Shown here in pieces: positions 45,316-53,491 of a DNA stretch of 64,000 nucleotides. Position 1 is the stretch's first letter, and each line of letters begins with the position of its first letter. Position numbers and translations under genes: made by a program. Where the stretch lies: the NCBI RefSeq assembly GCF_036237275.1, contig NZ_CP108352.1:7651501-7715500 (forward strand), written 5' to 3'. The DNA comes from Streptomyces sp. NBC_01353 (GTDB taxonomy: Bacteria > Actinomycetota > Actinomycetes > Streptomycetales > Streptomycetaceae). The notes under the pieces are model-generated. The model saw only the letters and a list, made by a program, of their open reading frames with translations. It was not told where the DNA came from and ran no database searches.

Positions 45316-46425
45316 ATGTCTGCCACGTTGAGTTCCACCAAAGCCGCCGCCGCGCTACGCACCGCGGCACGAGTCTCCGCGGAGTCGCTGCTGATCCTCG
45401 TGATGGCCGCCGTAAGCCTGTGGATCGTGGGCCGTATGTGGCCGGTCGTCTGGCCGCTCATAGTGGGTCTGTTCATCACCACCCTTACCTGGCCCCTGGC
45501 TCGCTTCCTGCGCCGACACGGGTGGCGCCCCGCGCCGGCCGCGGCTGTCGTGACCATCCTGTTCCTCCTGGTCGTCACGGGCGTCCTGGCGCTGATCGCG
45601 GTGCCGGTGGCGTCCCAGTCCGGCGAGCTGGCCGACGGTGTGGTCGAAGGCATCCGGAAGCTGCGGGAGTGGGCCGCCGGGCCGCCGCTGAACATCGGCG
45701 ACGACCAGATCTCGGGCGCGTTCGACTCCGCGATGGCCCGCATCCAGGACAGCGTCGGCAGCATGGTGACCGCCGTCGCCACGGGCGTCGGCACCGTGTT
45801 CAACGGCATCGTGACCGCCGTCCTGGCGCTCTTCCTGATGTTCTTCTTCCTCAAGGACGGCCCGCGCTTCCTGCCGTGGCTCACCCGACAGCTCCCCGGC
45901 CGGCTCGCCGTCGACGTTCCGATCGTCGCCGAGCGCGGCTGGGACACTCTGGGCACGTTCGTGCGGTCACAGGCGTTCGTGGGCCTGCTCGACGCTGTCT
46001 TCATCGGCCTCGGACTGTGGATCCTGGACGTGCCGCTGGTCCTCCCGCTGGCCGTGCTGACGTTCGTGTCCGCGTTCGTGCCGATCGTGGGTGCGCTCTT
46101 CGCCGGCCTGGTCGCGGTGCTGATCGCCCTGGTGTCCAACGGACCGACCGACGCGCTGATCGTGCTGGCGATCATCGTCGTCGTGCAGCAGCTCGAGGGC
46201 AACGTCTTCCAGCCCATGATCCAGAGCCGGGGGCTCGGTCTCCATGCGGCGGTGGTCCTGCTGGCGGTGACGCTGGGCGGCAGTCTGGCCGGCATCGTCG
46301 GCAGCCTGCTCGCCGTGCCCGTGGCCGCGCTGATCTCCGTGGTCTGGAACTACCTGCGCGAACAGCTCTCCGAACCCCTGCCGGAACCGGAACCCGACGC
46401 GCCGCACACCGGCGCCGCTGTGTGA
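45316..46425 (+). CDS. AI-2E family transporter
   Basis: 369 residues with about eight membrane helices: VVWPLIVGLFITTLTWPLAR, PAAAVVTILFLLVVTGVLAL, a soluble segment (about 105-150), FNGIVTAVLALFLMFFFLKD, LVLPLAVLTFVSAFVPIVGA and the signature VVQQLEGNVFQPMIQSRGLG. The family was named for AI-2 export but also includes Na+/H+ antiporters and other exporters, so the substrate is open. An acidic Pro-rich tail ends the protein. It stands alone, convergent with the NUDIX gene. Confidence 0.9.
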   Translation: MSATLSSTKAAAALRTAARVSAESLLILVMAAVSLWIVGRMWPVVWPLIVGLFITTLTWPLARFLRRHGWRPAPAAAVVTILFLLVVTGVLALIAVPVASQSGELADGVVEGIRKLREWAAGPPLNIGDDQISGAFDSAMARIQDSVGSMVTAVATGVGTVFNGIVTAVLALFLMFFFLKDGPRFLPWLTRQLPGRLAVDVPIVAERGWDTLGTFVRSQAFVGLLDAVFIGLGLWILDVPLVLPLAVLTFVSAFVPIVGALFAGLVAVLIALVSNGPTDALIVLAIIVVVQQLEGNVFQPMIQSRGLGLHAAVVLLAVTLGGSLAGIVGSLLAVPVAALISVVWNYLREQLSEPLPEPEPDAPHTGAAV

Positions 46426-46461
46426 CGGGTCGAGCCGTGTGACGGGTCTACAGGGGCCGTC

Positions 46462-46944
46462 TCAGGGCTCGCGCCGTCCGTCCAGCCTCGTGGCGAGCCG
46501 CTCGAGGAAGACCCGCTGGCCCGACACGAGGAGCGGAGCGGCCGCCTCGGGAGCGAACCAGCCGACCCGGTCGATCTCCGGGAACTCCCGCTGGGTGCCC
46601 GAGCCGCGGGGCCACTCCATCGTGAAGGTGCCCGGCACGATCCGGGTCGGGTCGAGGTCGGACTCGACCGCCCAGATCGTGACCGTCTTGCCGTTGGACT
46701 GCCGCGCCTCGCCGAGCGCGAGCCGCTCGCCGTCGGGCGCCGGCAGGCCGAGCTCCTCCTCGAACTCGCGGCGGGCGGCGGCCTCCGGTGCCTCCTCCGG
46801 GCCGTACTCGCCCTTGGGGATCGACCAGGCCGAGACGTCCTTCGAGGACCAGAAGGGGCCGCCCATATGCCCGATCAGCACCTCGAAGCCACCGTCCGCC
46901 GTCCTGCGGAAGAGAAGGAGCCCGGCACTGCGCTTGTCCGACAT
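46462..46944 (-). CDS. NUDIX hydrolase
   Basis: 160 residues from the ATG at 46944. The NUDIX box is read as GEYGPEEAPEAAARREFEEE followed by LG (GX5EX7REUXEEXGU fits). The opening SAGLLLFRRTADGGFEVLIG and the WSIPKGE stretch are typical of diadenosine-polyphosphate/(d)NTP pyrophosphatases of the AP4A type. It probably hydrolyses nucleoside-diphosphate-linked compounds in the cytoplasm. The Shine-Dalgarno is weak. It ends close to the convergent AI-2E gene and follows the peptidase gene by 23 nt, perhaps in one transcript. Confidence 0.88.
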   Translation of the reverse strand: MSDKRSAGLLLFRRTADGGFEVLIGHMGGPFWSSKDVSAWSIPKGEYGPEEAPEAAARREFEEELGLPAPDGERLALGEARQSNGKTVTIWAVESDLDPTRIVPGTFTMEWPRGSGTQREFPEIDRVGWFAPEAAAPLLVSGQRVFLERLATRLDGRREP

Positions 46945-46967
46945 GGCGTCCAGTGTGGCGGAACGCG

Positions 46968-47702
46968 TCAGATGCCGCAGCTGCTCGCCGACCAGAACCG
47001 GGAGGCACGGGTGTCCACATGCGTGTGGTCGCCGTGGCCCGGGTAGCCGGGGCCGAGGATCCCGTTGAAGCCGTGGTTGCGGGCCTGCTTGGCCAGCGTG
47101 CACAGCGAGGGAGAGCCCGTGAGGTCGATGCCGTCGCCGTACAGATGCCGGCTGTCCGACGCCCCGCCGACCGCCGAGTTGCACGCCCGCGAGCGGAATC
47201 CGCTGCTCACCGAGATCGGCACGTCGCCCAGCGCGTGGCGCAACGCCTCCAGCTTCCACATCGCGCGCAGGGCGTTCGACCTCGCGGTGGCCGCGGTGAC
47301 GGCGCCGCCGGAGAAGTCGCCGTTGCACTTGTTGAGCTCGGCATAGGTGAAGTGGATCGGTGTGCAGTCGGCGTCCTGGAGCGCGTACAGCTTCGAGAAG
47401 GTCGCGGGACCGGCGACGCCGTCGGCGGCGAGTCCGTACGCCTGCTGGAAGCGGGTCACCGCAGCCTTGGTGGCGGGGCCGTAGTCGCCGTCGACCGTCA
47501 ACACGGCGCCGTAGCCGGGATATCCGGCGACCCGGATCTGCAGCTGGGTCACGTCCGCGCCGGACATGCCCGAGGACAGGGTGCGGCCCCAGGTGTAGCA
47601 CTCGTCGGCATGTGCCGTACCGGATGTGGCGACCGTGCCCGCCAGTGCGGCGACCACCAACAGAACCATCGAGAGCAGAGATCTGACCATGCGCCGGGCC
47701 AT
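46968..47702 (-). CDS. Secreted zinc D-Ala-D-Ala carboxypeptidase (M15) with peptidoglycan-binding domain
   Basis: 244 residues. Signal peptide VRSLLSMVLLVVAALAGTVA, cleaved near GTAHA (about residue 32). PG_binding_1 domain about 48-108 (VTQLQIRVAGYPGYGAVLTV, FQQAYGLAADGVAGPATFSK), then an M15A peptidase domain (about 118-244) with zinc ligands in SRHLYGDGIDL (His and Asp) and the DHTHVD His. This matches the architecture of the Streptomyces albus G carboxypeptidase. It acts in the cell wall on peptide stems. An ATG four codons further on is an alternative start. Confidence 0.93.
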   Translation of the reverse strand: MARRMVRSLLSMVLLVVAALAGTVATSGTAHADECYTWGRTLSSGMSGADVTQLQIRVAGYPGYGAVLTVDGDYGPATKAAVTRFQQAYGLAADGVAGPATFSKLYALQDADCTPIHFTYAELNKCNGDFSGGAVTAATARSNALRAMWKLEALRHALGDVPISVSSGFRSRACNSAVGGASDSRHLYGDGIDLTGSPSLCTLAKQARNHGFNGILGPGYPGHGDHTHVDTRASRFWSASSCGI

Positions 47703-47820
47703 GACACCTCCGTGTCGGAAGCGGACGGGACCTCCGCCCCGATTCCGCCATGAGCATGACTATGCGGAAGGCCGTGGTCAACGGTGCCGGACATTCGCCA
47801 ATGGCCCAGGCCAGTGGCGT

Positions 47821-49161
47821 CTACGGGACGATCCGCACCGTCACCGGGCCGCCCGCCGGGTCCACCTCGCGCGCCCACGCGGCGGGCAGCCGTACGGAGC
47901 GGTGTGGCCACGCCGCGCCCAGGAGCCTCACGCGGTGGAGGATCCGGCCGTCCTGCGCGACCTCCACGACCGGGCGCACCAGTGGCTCCCTCACCCGCAG
48001 CAGAAACGGACGACCCGCCGCAGTGTCGGTGACCCGGTTCGGCGCCACCCACCCCACCGGGCCGTCCGCGACCACCGGCACCGCCGACAGCGGCCACACC
48101 TCCCCCGACAGATACCGGAGCACCGCGTCCGCCACCCCGCGCCCCTCGGCCGCCGCCGCGCCCGCCGATTCGACCCCGCGCAGCACGTTGCCCGCGGCGA
48201 AGACCCCCGCCGATCCGGTGCGGAACGAACCGTCCACCGAGGGACCTCGCGTGCCGGCGTCGAGTGGCACCGCCCCGGCGCGGGCGAGCTCGTGGTCGGG
48301 GATCCAGTCCCCGGTGAAGACGACGGTGTCGCAGCGGATTGTGACGCTCCGTCCGTCGGGACGGCTCACGCGGACGCCGGTGAGTGTCCGCCGGCCCAGC
48401 AACTCCGTCACCACGGCGCCCGTCAGCAGCGGAGGGAGAGGCGCGGCCGTGAACCGCCGTGGTTCGCGCGGCTGCTCGGTGACCATGGCCACCACTTCGG
48501 CCCCGCCCCGGCGCAGCGCCCGTGCCGCGTGGTGGGCCACTGGTTCCGCGCCTACGACGACGGCCCGCCGCCCGAGCCGCCCACCGCGTACCCCGTGCAG
48601 ATACACGGACTGCTGGAGCTCTCCGGTCGTCAGCACGCCGGCCGGCCTCGTCCCCGGCACCAGGCGTGCGCCGCGCGACCGTTCGCGCGCGCCGGTCGCC
48701 AGGATCACCGCCCGCGCGGTGATCCTCTCCAGCCCGGTCGGGGCCGTGACGTCCAGGGTGAGGGGGCCCGCCCAGCCGGTCGCTGAGACTCCCGTACGGA
48801 CCGTGGCCCCGGCCAGGGCCGCCGCCCGCGCCATCCGGCGTGCGTAACCCGGCCCGTCCGTGGGGCGACCCGGCCCGGTCCGGCCGAAGCCGCCGTGGGC
48901 GCAGTGGCGCGGCACCCCACCGGCCTCCTGCTCCCGCTCCAGGACCTCGATCCGGTACCGGCTCGCAGAGCCCGAGGTAGCGGGCGAGCCGGAGCCGGAG
49001 CCGGATCCCGAGCCCGATCCGGAGCCGGGGGCCGAATCCGAGCCGGAACCGGAGGCAGAGCCCGCGCCCCAGCCCGAAACCGTCGCCGTGGCGAGCCGAG
49101 TCGCCGCCGCGAGTCCGGCGGGCCCCGCGCCGACGACGAGTACATCCACCGTACGGTTCAC
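47821..49161 (-). CDS. FAD-dependent oxidoreductase, third gene of kinase/dehydrogenase operon
   Basis: 446 residues from GTG 49161, chosen because GTGA overlaps the upstream stop exactly. It is a pyridine-nucleotide-disulfide-type flavoprotein: VDVLVVGAGPAGLAAATRLA binds FAD, ARAVILATGARERSRGARLV and VFTGDWIPDHELAR are the conserved ATG and GD motifs, and the second dinucleotide fold is GRLGRRAVVVGAEPVAHHAA. Residues about 35-70 hold a Gly/Ser-rich insertion (SGSGSDSAPGSGSGSGSGSG) inside the FAD domain. It resembles the alpha subunits of amine/sarcosine oxidases and proteins paired with GlpA-like dehydrogenases. It probably passes electrons within a complex with the GlpA-like product. Confidence 0.85.
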   Translation of the reverse strand: MNRTVDVLVVGAGPAGLAAATRLATATVSGWGAGSASGSGSDSAPGSGSGSGSGSGSGSPATSGSASRYRIEVLEREQEAGGVPRHCAHGGFGRTGPGRPTDGPGYARRMARAAALAGATVRTGVSATGWAGPLTLDVTAPTGLERITARAVILATGARERSRGARLVPGTRPAGVLTTGELQQSVYLHGVRGGRLGRRAVVVGAEPVAHHAARALRRGGAEVVAMVTEQPREPRRFTAAPLPPLLTGAVVTELLGRRTLTGVRVSRPDGRSVTIRCDTVVFTGDWIPDHELARAGAVPLDAGTRGPSVDGSFRTGSAGVFAAGNVLRGVESAGAAAAEGRGVADAVLRYLSGEVWPLSAVPVVADGPVGWVAPNRVTDTAAGRPFLLRVREPLVRPVVEVAQDGRILHRVRLLGAAWPHRSVRLPAAWAREVDPAGGPVTVRIVP

Positions 49162-50678
49162 CGCTCCGACCACGGGGACTCCGCCTCCTCGAACATCGCC
49201 CGGACCGTCGCCCCGCAGTAGAACCCCTGGCACCGGCCGCCTCGCGCCCTCGTCCGGCGCCGCAGCCCGTCGAGCGAGCCCGGGGGGATCGTCGACGTGA
49301 GTGCGGCCCGGATCTCTCCCCGCGTGACCCTTTCGCAGTGGCAGGCGATCGAGCCGAACTCCGGTTCACGCGCGATGAGTCCGGCGTCCCGGTACGGGCG
49401 CGGGAAGGCTTCGCCCAGGTTCGGCATCCGCACCGGGGCGAGCGGACGCTCCGCCCCCAGGGCCAGCCCACCGTCGGCGAGCAGCTCCACCACGTGTGCG
49501 GCGATCCCCAGGGACGCGGTCAGGCCGGTGGACCGGATGCCGCCCACCGTGACGTAGCGCCGGCCGGGCTGAGCGGCGATCCGGTAGTCGTCGTACTCGG
49601 TCGCCGCCCGTAGCCCGGCGTACACGGCGGTCACCTCCTCGTCGAGGAGTTCGGGGAGGATCCGTCGGCCCTGCGCACGCAACGCCGCCAGACCGTCGGC
49701 CGTCGACCCGGTGGCCGACCTGTCGTCCAGGTCCTCGGCGGTCGGGCCGAGCAGCACGTTCCCGTACACCGTCGGCGCGACCAGGACGCCCTTGCCGAGC
49801 GCACCCGGGACGGGGAGGAGGATGTGCCGGACGAGGGAGCGCGCGAACTTGTCGAAGACGATCAACTGACCGCGCCTGGGCGTGACCGTGAAGTCGTGTC
49901 GGCCGAACAGGGCGTCGAAGCGGTCCGCGTACAGTCCGCAGACGTTGACGACGTACCGGGCACGCAGCACGCCGCGTGGGGTGACCAGCCGGTGCGGATC
50001 GCCTGGATCGGCTTTCTCCACACGGCAGTTGAGATGCAGATCGACCCTGGAGCGGACGGCCTGGGTGGCGTACGCGAGTGTGGTGGTCCAGGGGCAGATG
50101 ATCGACTCTCCAGGGACGTCCAGCGCGCCGAACGCGCCGGGCCCCAAGTGTGGTTCCCGTGCGGCCAGTTCCCCGGGGTTGAGAAGCCGCGTGGTGCGGT
50201 GGCCGTTGCGCACCGCCTTGTCGGCGAGGCGGGGGAGCGCGGCCAGCTGCTCCTCGTCCCAGGCGACGAGCAGCGCGCCGAGCGGCTCGACGGGGATGCC
50301 CGTCTCGTGGGCGTAGTCGGCGAGTAGGCGCTGCCCGTCCCGTACGAGTCGGGCCTCCAGCGAACCAGGTACGGCGTCGAATCCGGTGTGCAGGATGGCG
50401 GTGTTGGCCTTGGACGTGCCCTCGCCGACATCGCCGGACGCCTCGACGAGCGCGACCCGCAGCGGTCGGCGGGCGAGTTCGCGGGCGATCGCACAGCCCA
50501 CCACCCCGGCGCCGACCACCACGACGTCGTACTCCGAGCCCGGCGCGGAGGAGTCCGGCAGCGCTCCTCTTCGGGTGACGACGCCGGAGGTGTCGGGCAG
50601 TGCCCGCGCCCCGTCCGCCAAGCCACCCGCGCAAGCTCCCGCCCCCGTGCCGCCTCCGCCCAGCCGTCCCGCCGTCAT
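49158..50678 (-). CDS. GlpA-like FAD-dependent dehydrogenase with BFD-type [2Fe-2S] domain
   Basis: 506 residues from ATG 50678, which overlaps the upstream stop by ATGA. A Gly/Ala-rich N-terminal extension (about 50 residues) precedes the DAO fold (YDVVVVGAGVVGCAIARELA, then GTSKANTAILHTGFDAVPGS). The C-terminal domain has four cysteines (SIACHCERVTRGEIRAAL and RGGRCQGFYCGA), a BFD-like [2Fe-2S] site found in anaerobic glycerol-3-phosphate dehydrogenase GlpA and related enzymes. With a kinase upstream and a flavoprotein downstream, it probably oxidises a phosphorylated polyol such as glycerol-3-phosphate. Both junctions are 4-nt overlaps. Confidence 0.88.
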   Translation of the reverse strand: MTAGRLGGGGTGAGACAGGLADGARALPDTSGVVTRRGALPDSSAPGSEYDVVVVGAGVVGCAIARELARRPLRVALVEASGDVGEGTSKANTAILHTGFDAVPGSLEARLVRDGQRLLADYAHETGIPVEPLGALLVAWDEEQLAALPRLADKAVRNGHRTTRLLNPGELAAREPHLGPGAFGALDVPGESIICPWTTTLAYATQAVRSRVDLHLNCRVEKADPGDPHRLVTPRGVLRARYVVNVCGLYADRFDALFGRHDFTVTPRRGQLIVFDKFARSLVRHILLPVPGALGKGVLVAPTVYGNVLLGPTAEDLDDRSATGSTADGLAALRAQGRRILPELLDEEVTAVYAGLRAATEYDDYRIAAQPGRRYVTVGGIRSTGLTASLGIAAHVVELLADGGLALGAERPLAPVRMPNLGEAFPRPYRDAGLIAREPEFGSIACHCERVTRGEIRAALTSTIPPGSLDGLRRRTRARGGRCQGFYCGATVRAMFEEAESPWSER

Positions 50679-52126
50679 GGCCGTGACGATCCGGGGGAGC
50701 CGTCGAGGAGCGCCGTCACGGCCGTACGGAATCCGTCCAGCCGTTCCTCCGCCTCTGCGCTCGTGATGGCGGGTTCGTACACGGCCGACGGTTTCCACTC
50801 CGGAACGGCCTCCTCGACGGTGAGGCCGGCGTCGAGGCCGAGCCGCGCCACCGCGCCGACGCCCAGCGCCGTGGCGTCCGGTAACGCCGACACCTCGACC
50901 GGGAGTTGGAGGAGATCGGCCTGGGTCTGCATCAGCAGCGCGGAGCGCGTCAGCCCGCCGTCCACGCGCAGGGCGGTCAGCGGTGTTCCGAGGTCGGCGC
51001 CGGCCGCGCCGGCCAGCTCCACGACCTGGGCGGCGATCCCCTCGCACAGGGCGCGCACCAGGTGCCCACCGGTCGTGTCCAGGCCCAGGCCGTGCAGCGA
51101 GCCGCGTACATCGCCTCGCCACCACGGCGCGGCGAGCCCGGCGAGGGCCGGTACGAAGGTGACTCCGCCGGAGTCGGGCACCGCGCCGCCCACGGTGTCG
51201 ATGTCTTCGGCGCCCGAGAGCACCCCGAGGTCGGTCAGCCAGCGCACGGCGGACGCGGCCGTGTACACCTGGCCGTCCAGACAGTAGCTCGTCCGTCCGG
51301 CGAGCCGCCAGGCCACACAGCTCACGAGCCCCGAGTCACCGCGGTGTGGGGTCGGCCCTGTCTGTGCCAGCAGGAACGCCCCCGTTCCGTAGGTGCATTT
51401 GGCCGCGCCCGGCTCGGTGACGCTCTGGGCGAGGAGGGCCGCCTGCTGGTCCACGAGGAGTCCGGTCAGGGGGAGCGGCGGCCCGAACGCGGTGGTGACG
51501 CCCACCCGGGTGTCGGCATCGACCACGCGGGGCAGGCGTTCGCCGCCCAGCCCGAAGACGTCGAGGGCAGGAGCGGACCAGGACACGGTGTCGAGATCGA
51601 GCAGTCCGGTGCGTCCCGCCGTCGCGGCGTCCGTGACGAACGCGCCCGTGAGACGGTGCACGAGCCAGGCGTCGCTCGTCGTGACCACGCCCGCGCCGGT
51701 GAGGTGGCGTCGGATCCAGGCCATCTTGGGGGCGGCGAAATAGGGGTCGAGCGGCAGACCGGTCCACCGCCTCAACTCATCGGCGTGTGAGGAGAGTTCT
51801 GTGCATACGCTCTCGGCCCTGCGGTCCTGCCAGACGAGTGCGTCGGTGAGCGGCTCGCCCGTCGTAGGGTCCCAGGCGAGAACGGTCTCACCCTGATTGG
51901 CCAGGCCGACCGCCGCGACCGGGGTGCCCGCCTCGGCCAGTGCGGCCCGGCCCGCGGCGACGACGGAGTCGTACAGTTCCGCCGGATCCACCTCGACCAG
52001 GCCGCCCGGCAGGTACCGCGGCCGCACGGGCGCCGTACCGGAGCCGATCACGCCCCGCTCGGGGCAGACGACCAGCGCCTTCGTCCCGGAAGTGCCCTGG
52101 TCGACGGCGAGTACCGGGCCCGTCAT
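50675..52126 (-). CDS. FGGY-family carbohydrate kinase (glycerol kinase-like)
   Basis: 483 residues from ATG 52126, with GGGAG upstream. FGGY features: ATP-binding VLAVDQGTSGTKALVV at the N-terminus, VGLANQGETVLAWDPTTGEP with LVWQDRRA in substrate binding, KCTYGTGAFLLAQTG, and the C-terminal LRVDGGLTRSALLMQTQADL. Overall closest in appearance to glycerol kinases, but the glycerol-binding residues differ enough that another polyol or sugar alcohol is possible. It is the first gene of the three-gene operon. Confidence 0.88.
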   Translation of the reverse strand: MTGPVLAVDQGTSGTKALVVCPERGVIGSGTAPVRPRYLPGGLVEVDPAELYDSVVAAGRAALAEAGTPVAAVGLANQGETVLAWDPTTGEPLTDALVWQDRRAESVCTELSSHADELRRWTGLPLDPYFAAPKMAWIRRHLTGAGVVTTSDAWLVHRLTGAFVTDAATAGRTGLLDLDTVSWSAPALDVFGLGGERLPRVVDADTRVGVTTAFGPPLPLTGLLVDQQAALLAQSVTEPGAAKCTYGTGAFLLAQTGPTPHRGDSGLVSCVAWRLAGRTSYCLDGQVYTAASAVRWLTDLGVLSGAEDIDTVGGAVPDSGGVTFVPALAGLAAPWWRGDVRGSLHGLGLDTTGGHLVRALCEGIAAQVVELAGAAGADLGTPLTALRVDGGLTRSALLMQTQADLLQLPVEVSALPDATALGVGAVARLGLDAGLTVEEAVPEWKPSAVYEPAITSAEAEERLDGFRTAVTALLDGSPGSSRP

Positions 52127-52436
52127 CGTCGTACTCCCGTCCCCGAAGCATGTTCGGTTCTTGATCGCGGAAGCGGAAAGACTGGTGCACGCGGGCCGTC
52201 TCGTCAAGCGGTTCACGGCCGGGGCGTCAGCTCGTCACGTATATCTGCCGGATCTTCAAATTCGTTCAGTGGCTGGATAGTTACGGTCAGATGTGAAAGT
52301 GGATCGGTCTCGTCCACGCACCTCTATAGTGATCGCCGATCAACGGCCGGGACACCCACCCGGGGACTGACCACCCCCGCCGCCCACCGAGGACCCACCG
52401 AGGACCCATGTCTCCCAGCGCACGCCCCACTCCGTG
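52127..52436. other. Divergent intergenic region, 310 nt
   Basis: Contains a stretch of lower GC (about 52225-52335, with TATATC, TCTTCAAATTC and TCTATAGTG) between the kinase operon and the plus-strand gene, probably the two promoters. CCACCGAGGAC-type 11-nt units recur just before 52410. No convincing paired -35/-10 or named operator was found. Confidence 0.45.
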
Positions 52437-53411
52437 ATGGCAGGACACGGCTTCCGGCCCGTCTACCATCCGGCGGGCCACGACCACGCCCTGCGGCACG
52501 CCGTCCAGGACCTTCGGACCGGCCGCTGGGTGTCCATGGCCCGATTACTCGACGAGACGCCCGGCTGGGACGGCTGGACCCGGCGCACCCAGGTTCTCGC
52601 CGCCGTCGCCGCCGGTACCGATGTCGTACGGATCTGGCGGTCGGAACAGCCGGACAGCGTCTCCGCCACCGTGATGCACACCCGGGTCGCCGTGGAGCGG
52701 GCCGTACGCGCCCACCGCGGCGGCCACCCCCGCACGCGCGCCCTCTGGCAGGAGGCATGGACCGCCTGCCGCGACGCCGCCGCACAGGCGCCCGACGACC
52801 CCGTTCCCTGGGTCTGTCTGCTCGCCCTCGCCGCACTCGACGAGCGCCAGCGCATGGAGGAGCACCGGCTCCGCCCGCCCGCGCCCATGCTGGCGCCCGG
52901 CCCCTGGGGACTCCTCGCCGAGGCCGAGAAGCGCGACCCGCACAACCGCGAGGCGCACCACCGGATGCTGCAGTTCTTCTTCGGGCGCCAGTCCGGACCG
53001 CTCTCCGAGGCGGTCAACTACGCACAGTGGGCCGCCGGTTCGGCCCCCACAGGCTCCGCCCTGCACGCGCTCCCCCTCTACGTCCGGGTGGAGCGCTACC
53101 GGCGCGACCGCGGCCAGGAGCACGCACTCGACCTGCACTGGGTCGCCGAGGACGCCGTCCGTGACGCCCGCCGCGCTCTCGACGCCTGGTTCCTCTTCTG
53201 TGCCACTGCCGAGGCGTCCCTCCTGGACCTCAACCACCTCGCCCACGCCCTCTTCGGCGCTCTCCGCTTCACCGACGCGGCCCGCGTCTTCGAGGCCCTC
53301 GGGCCGTACTGGACGGTCCTGCCCTGGGCGTACCGCACGCCACGGCCCGACGACCGGGCGCTCGCCGAAGAGGTCTTCGTACGGGCCCGCGCGCGCTGTA
53401 TCGACCCGTGA
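52437..53411 (+). CDS. Conserved hypothetical protein with helical-repeat character
   Basis: 324 residues from the ATG at 52437 (GTG 52434 is also in frame). Rich in Trp, His and Arg; helical segments such as RALWQEAWTACRDAAAQAPD, PVPWVCLLALAALDERQRME and DARRALDAWFLFCATAEASL suggest a TPR-like alpha solenoid. The central AEAEKRDPHNREAHHRMLQF resembles the loop between helical repeats. There is no signal peptide. I do not recognise the family by function. The permease gene follows by 80 nt on the same strand. Confidence 0.72.
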   Translation: MAGHGFRPVYHPAGHDHALRHAVQDLRTGRWVSMARLLDETPGWDGWTRRTQVLAAVAAGTDVVRIWRSEQPDSVSATVMHTRVAVERAVRAHRGGHPRTRALWQEAWTACRDAAAQAPDDPVPWVCLLALAALDERQRMEEHRLRPPAPMLAPGPWGLLAEAEKRDPHNREAHHRMLQFFFGRQSGPLSEAVNYAQWAAGSAPTGSALHALPLYVRVERYRRDRGQEHALDLHWVAEDAVRDARRALDAWFLFCATAEASLLDLNHLAHALFGALRFTDAARVFEALGPYWTVLPWAYRTPRPDDRALAEEVFVRARARCIDP

Positions 53412-53491
53412 CTCCGAAGGCGCGACGTACCCGCACCGCCCCGCTCGACTCCCCAGCCCGCCCCCGCTCACCCGCTCCCGGAGGTACCGGC

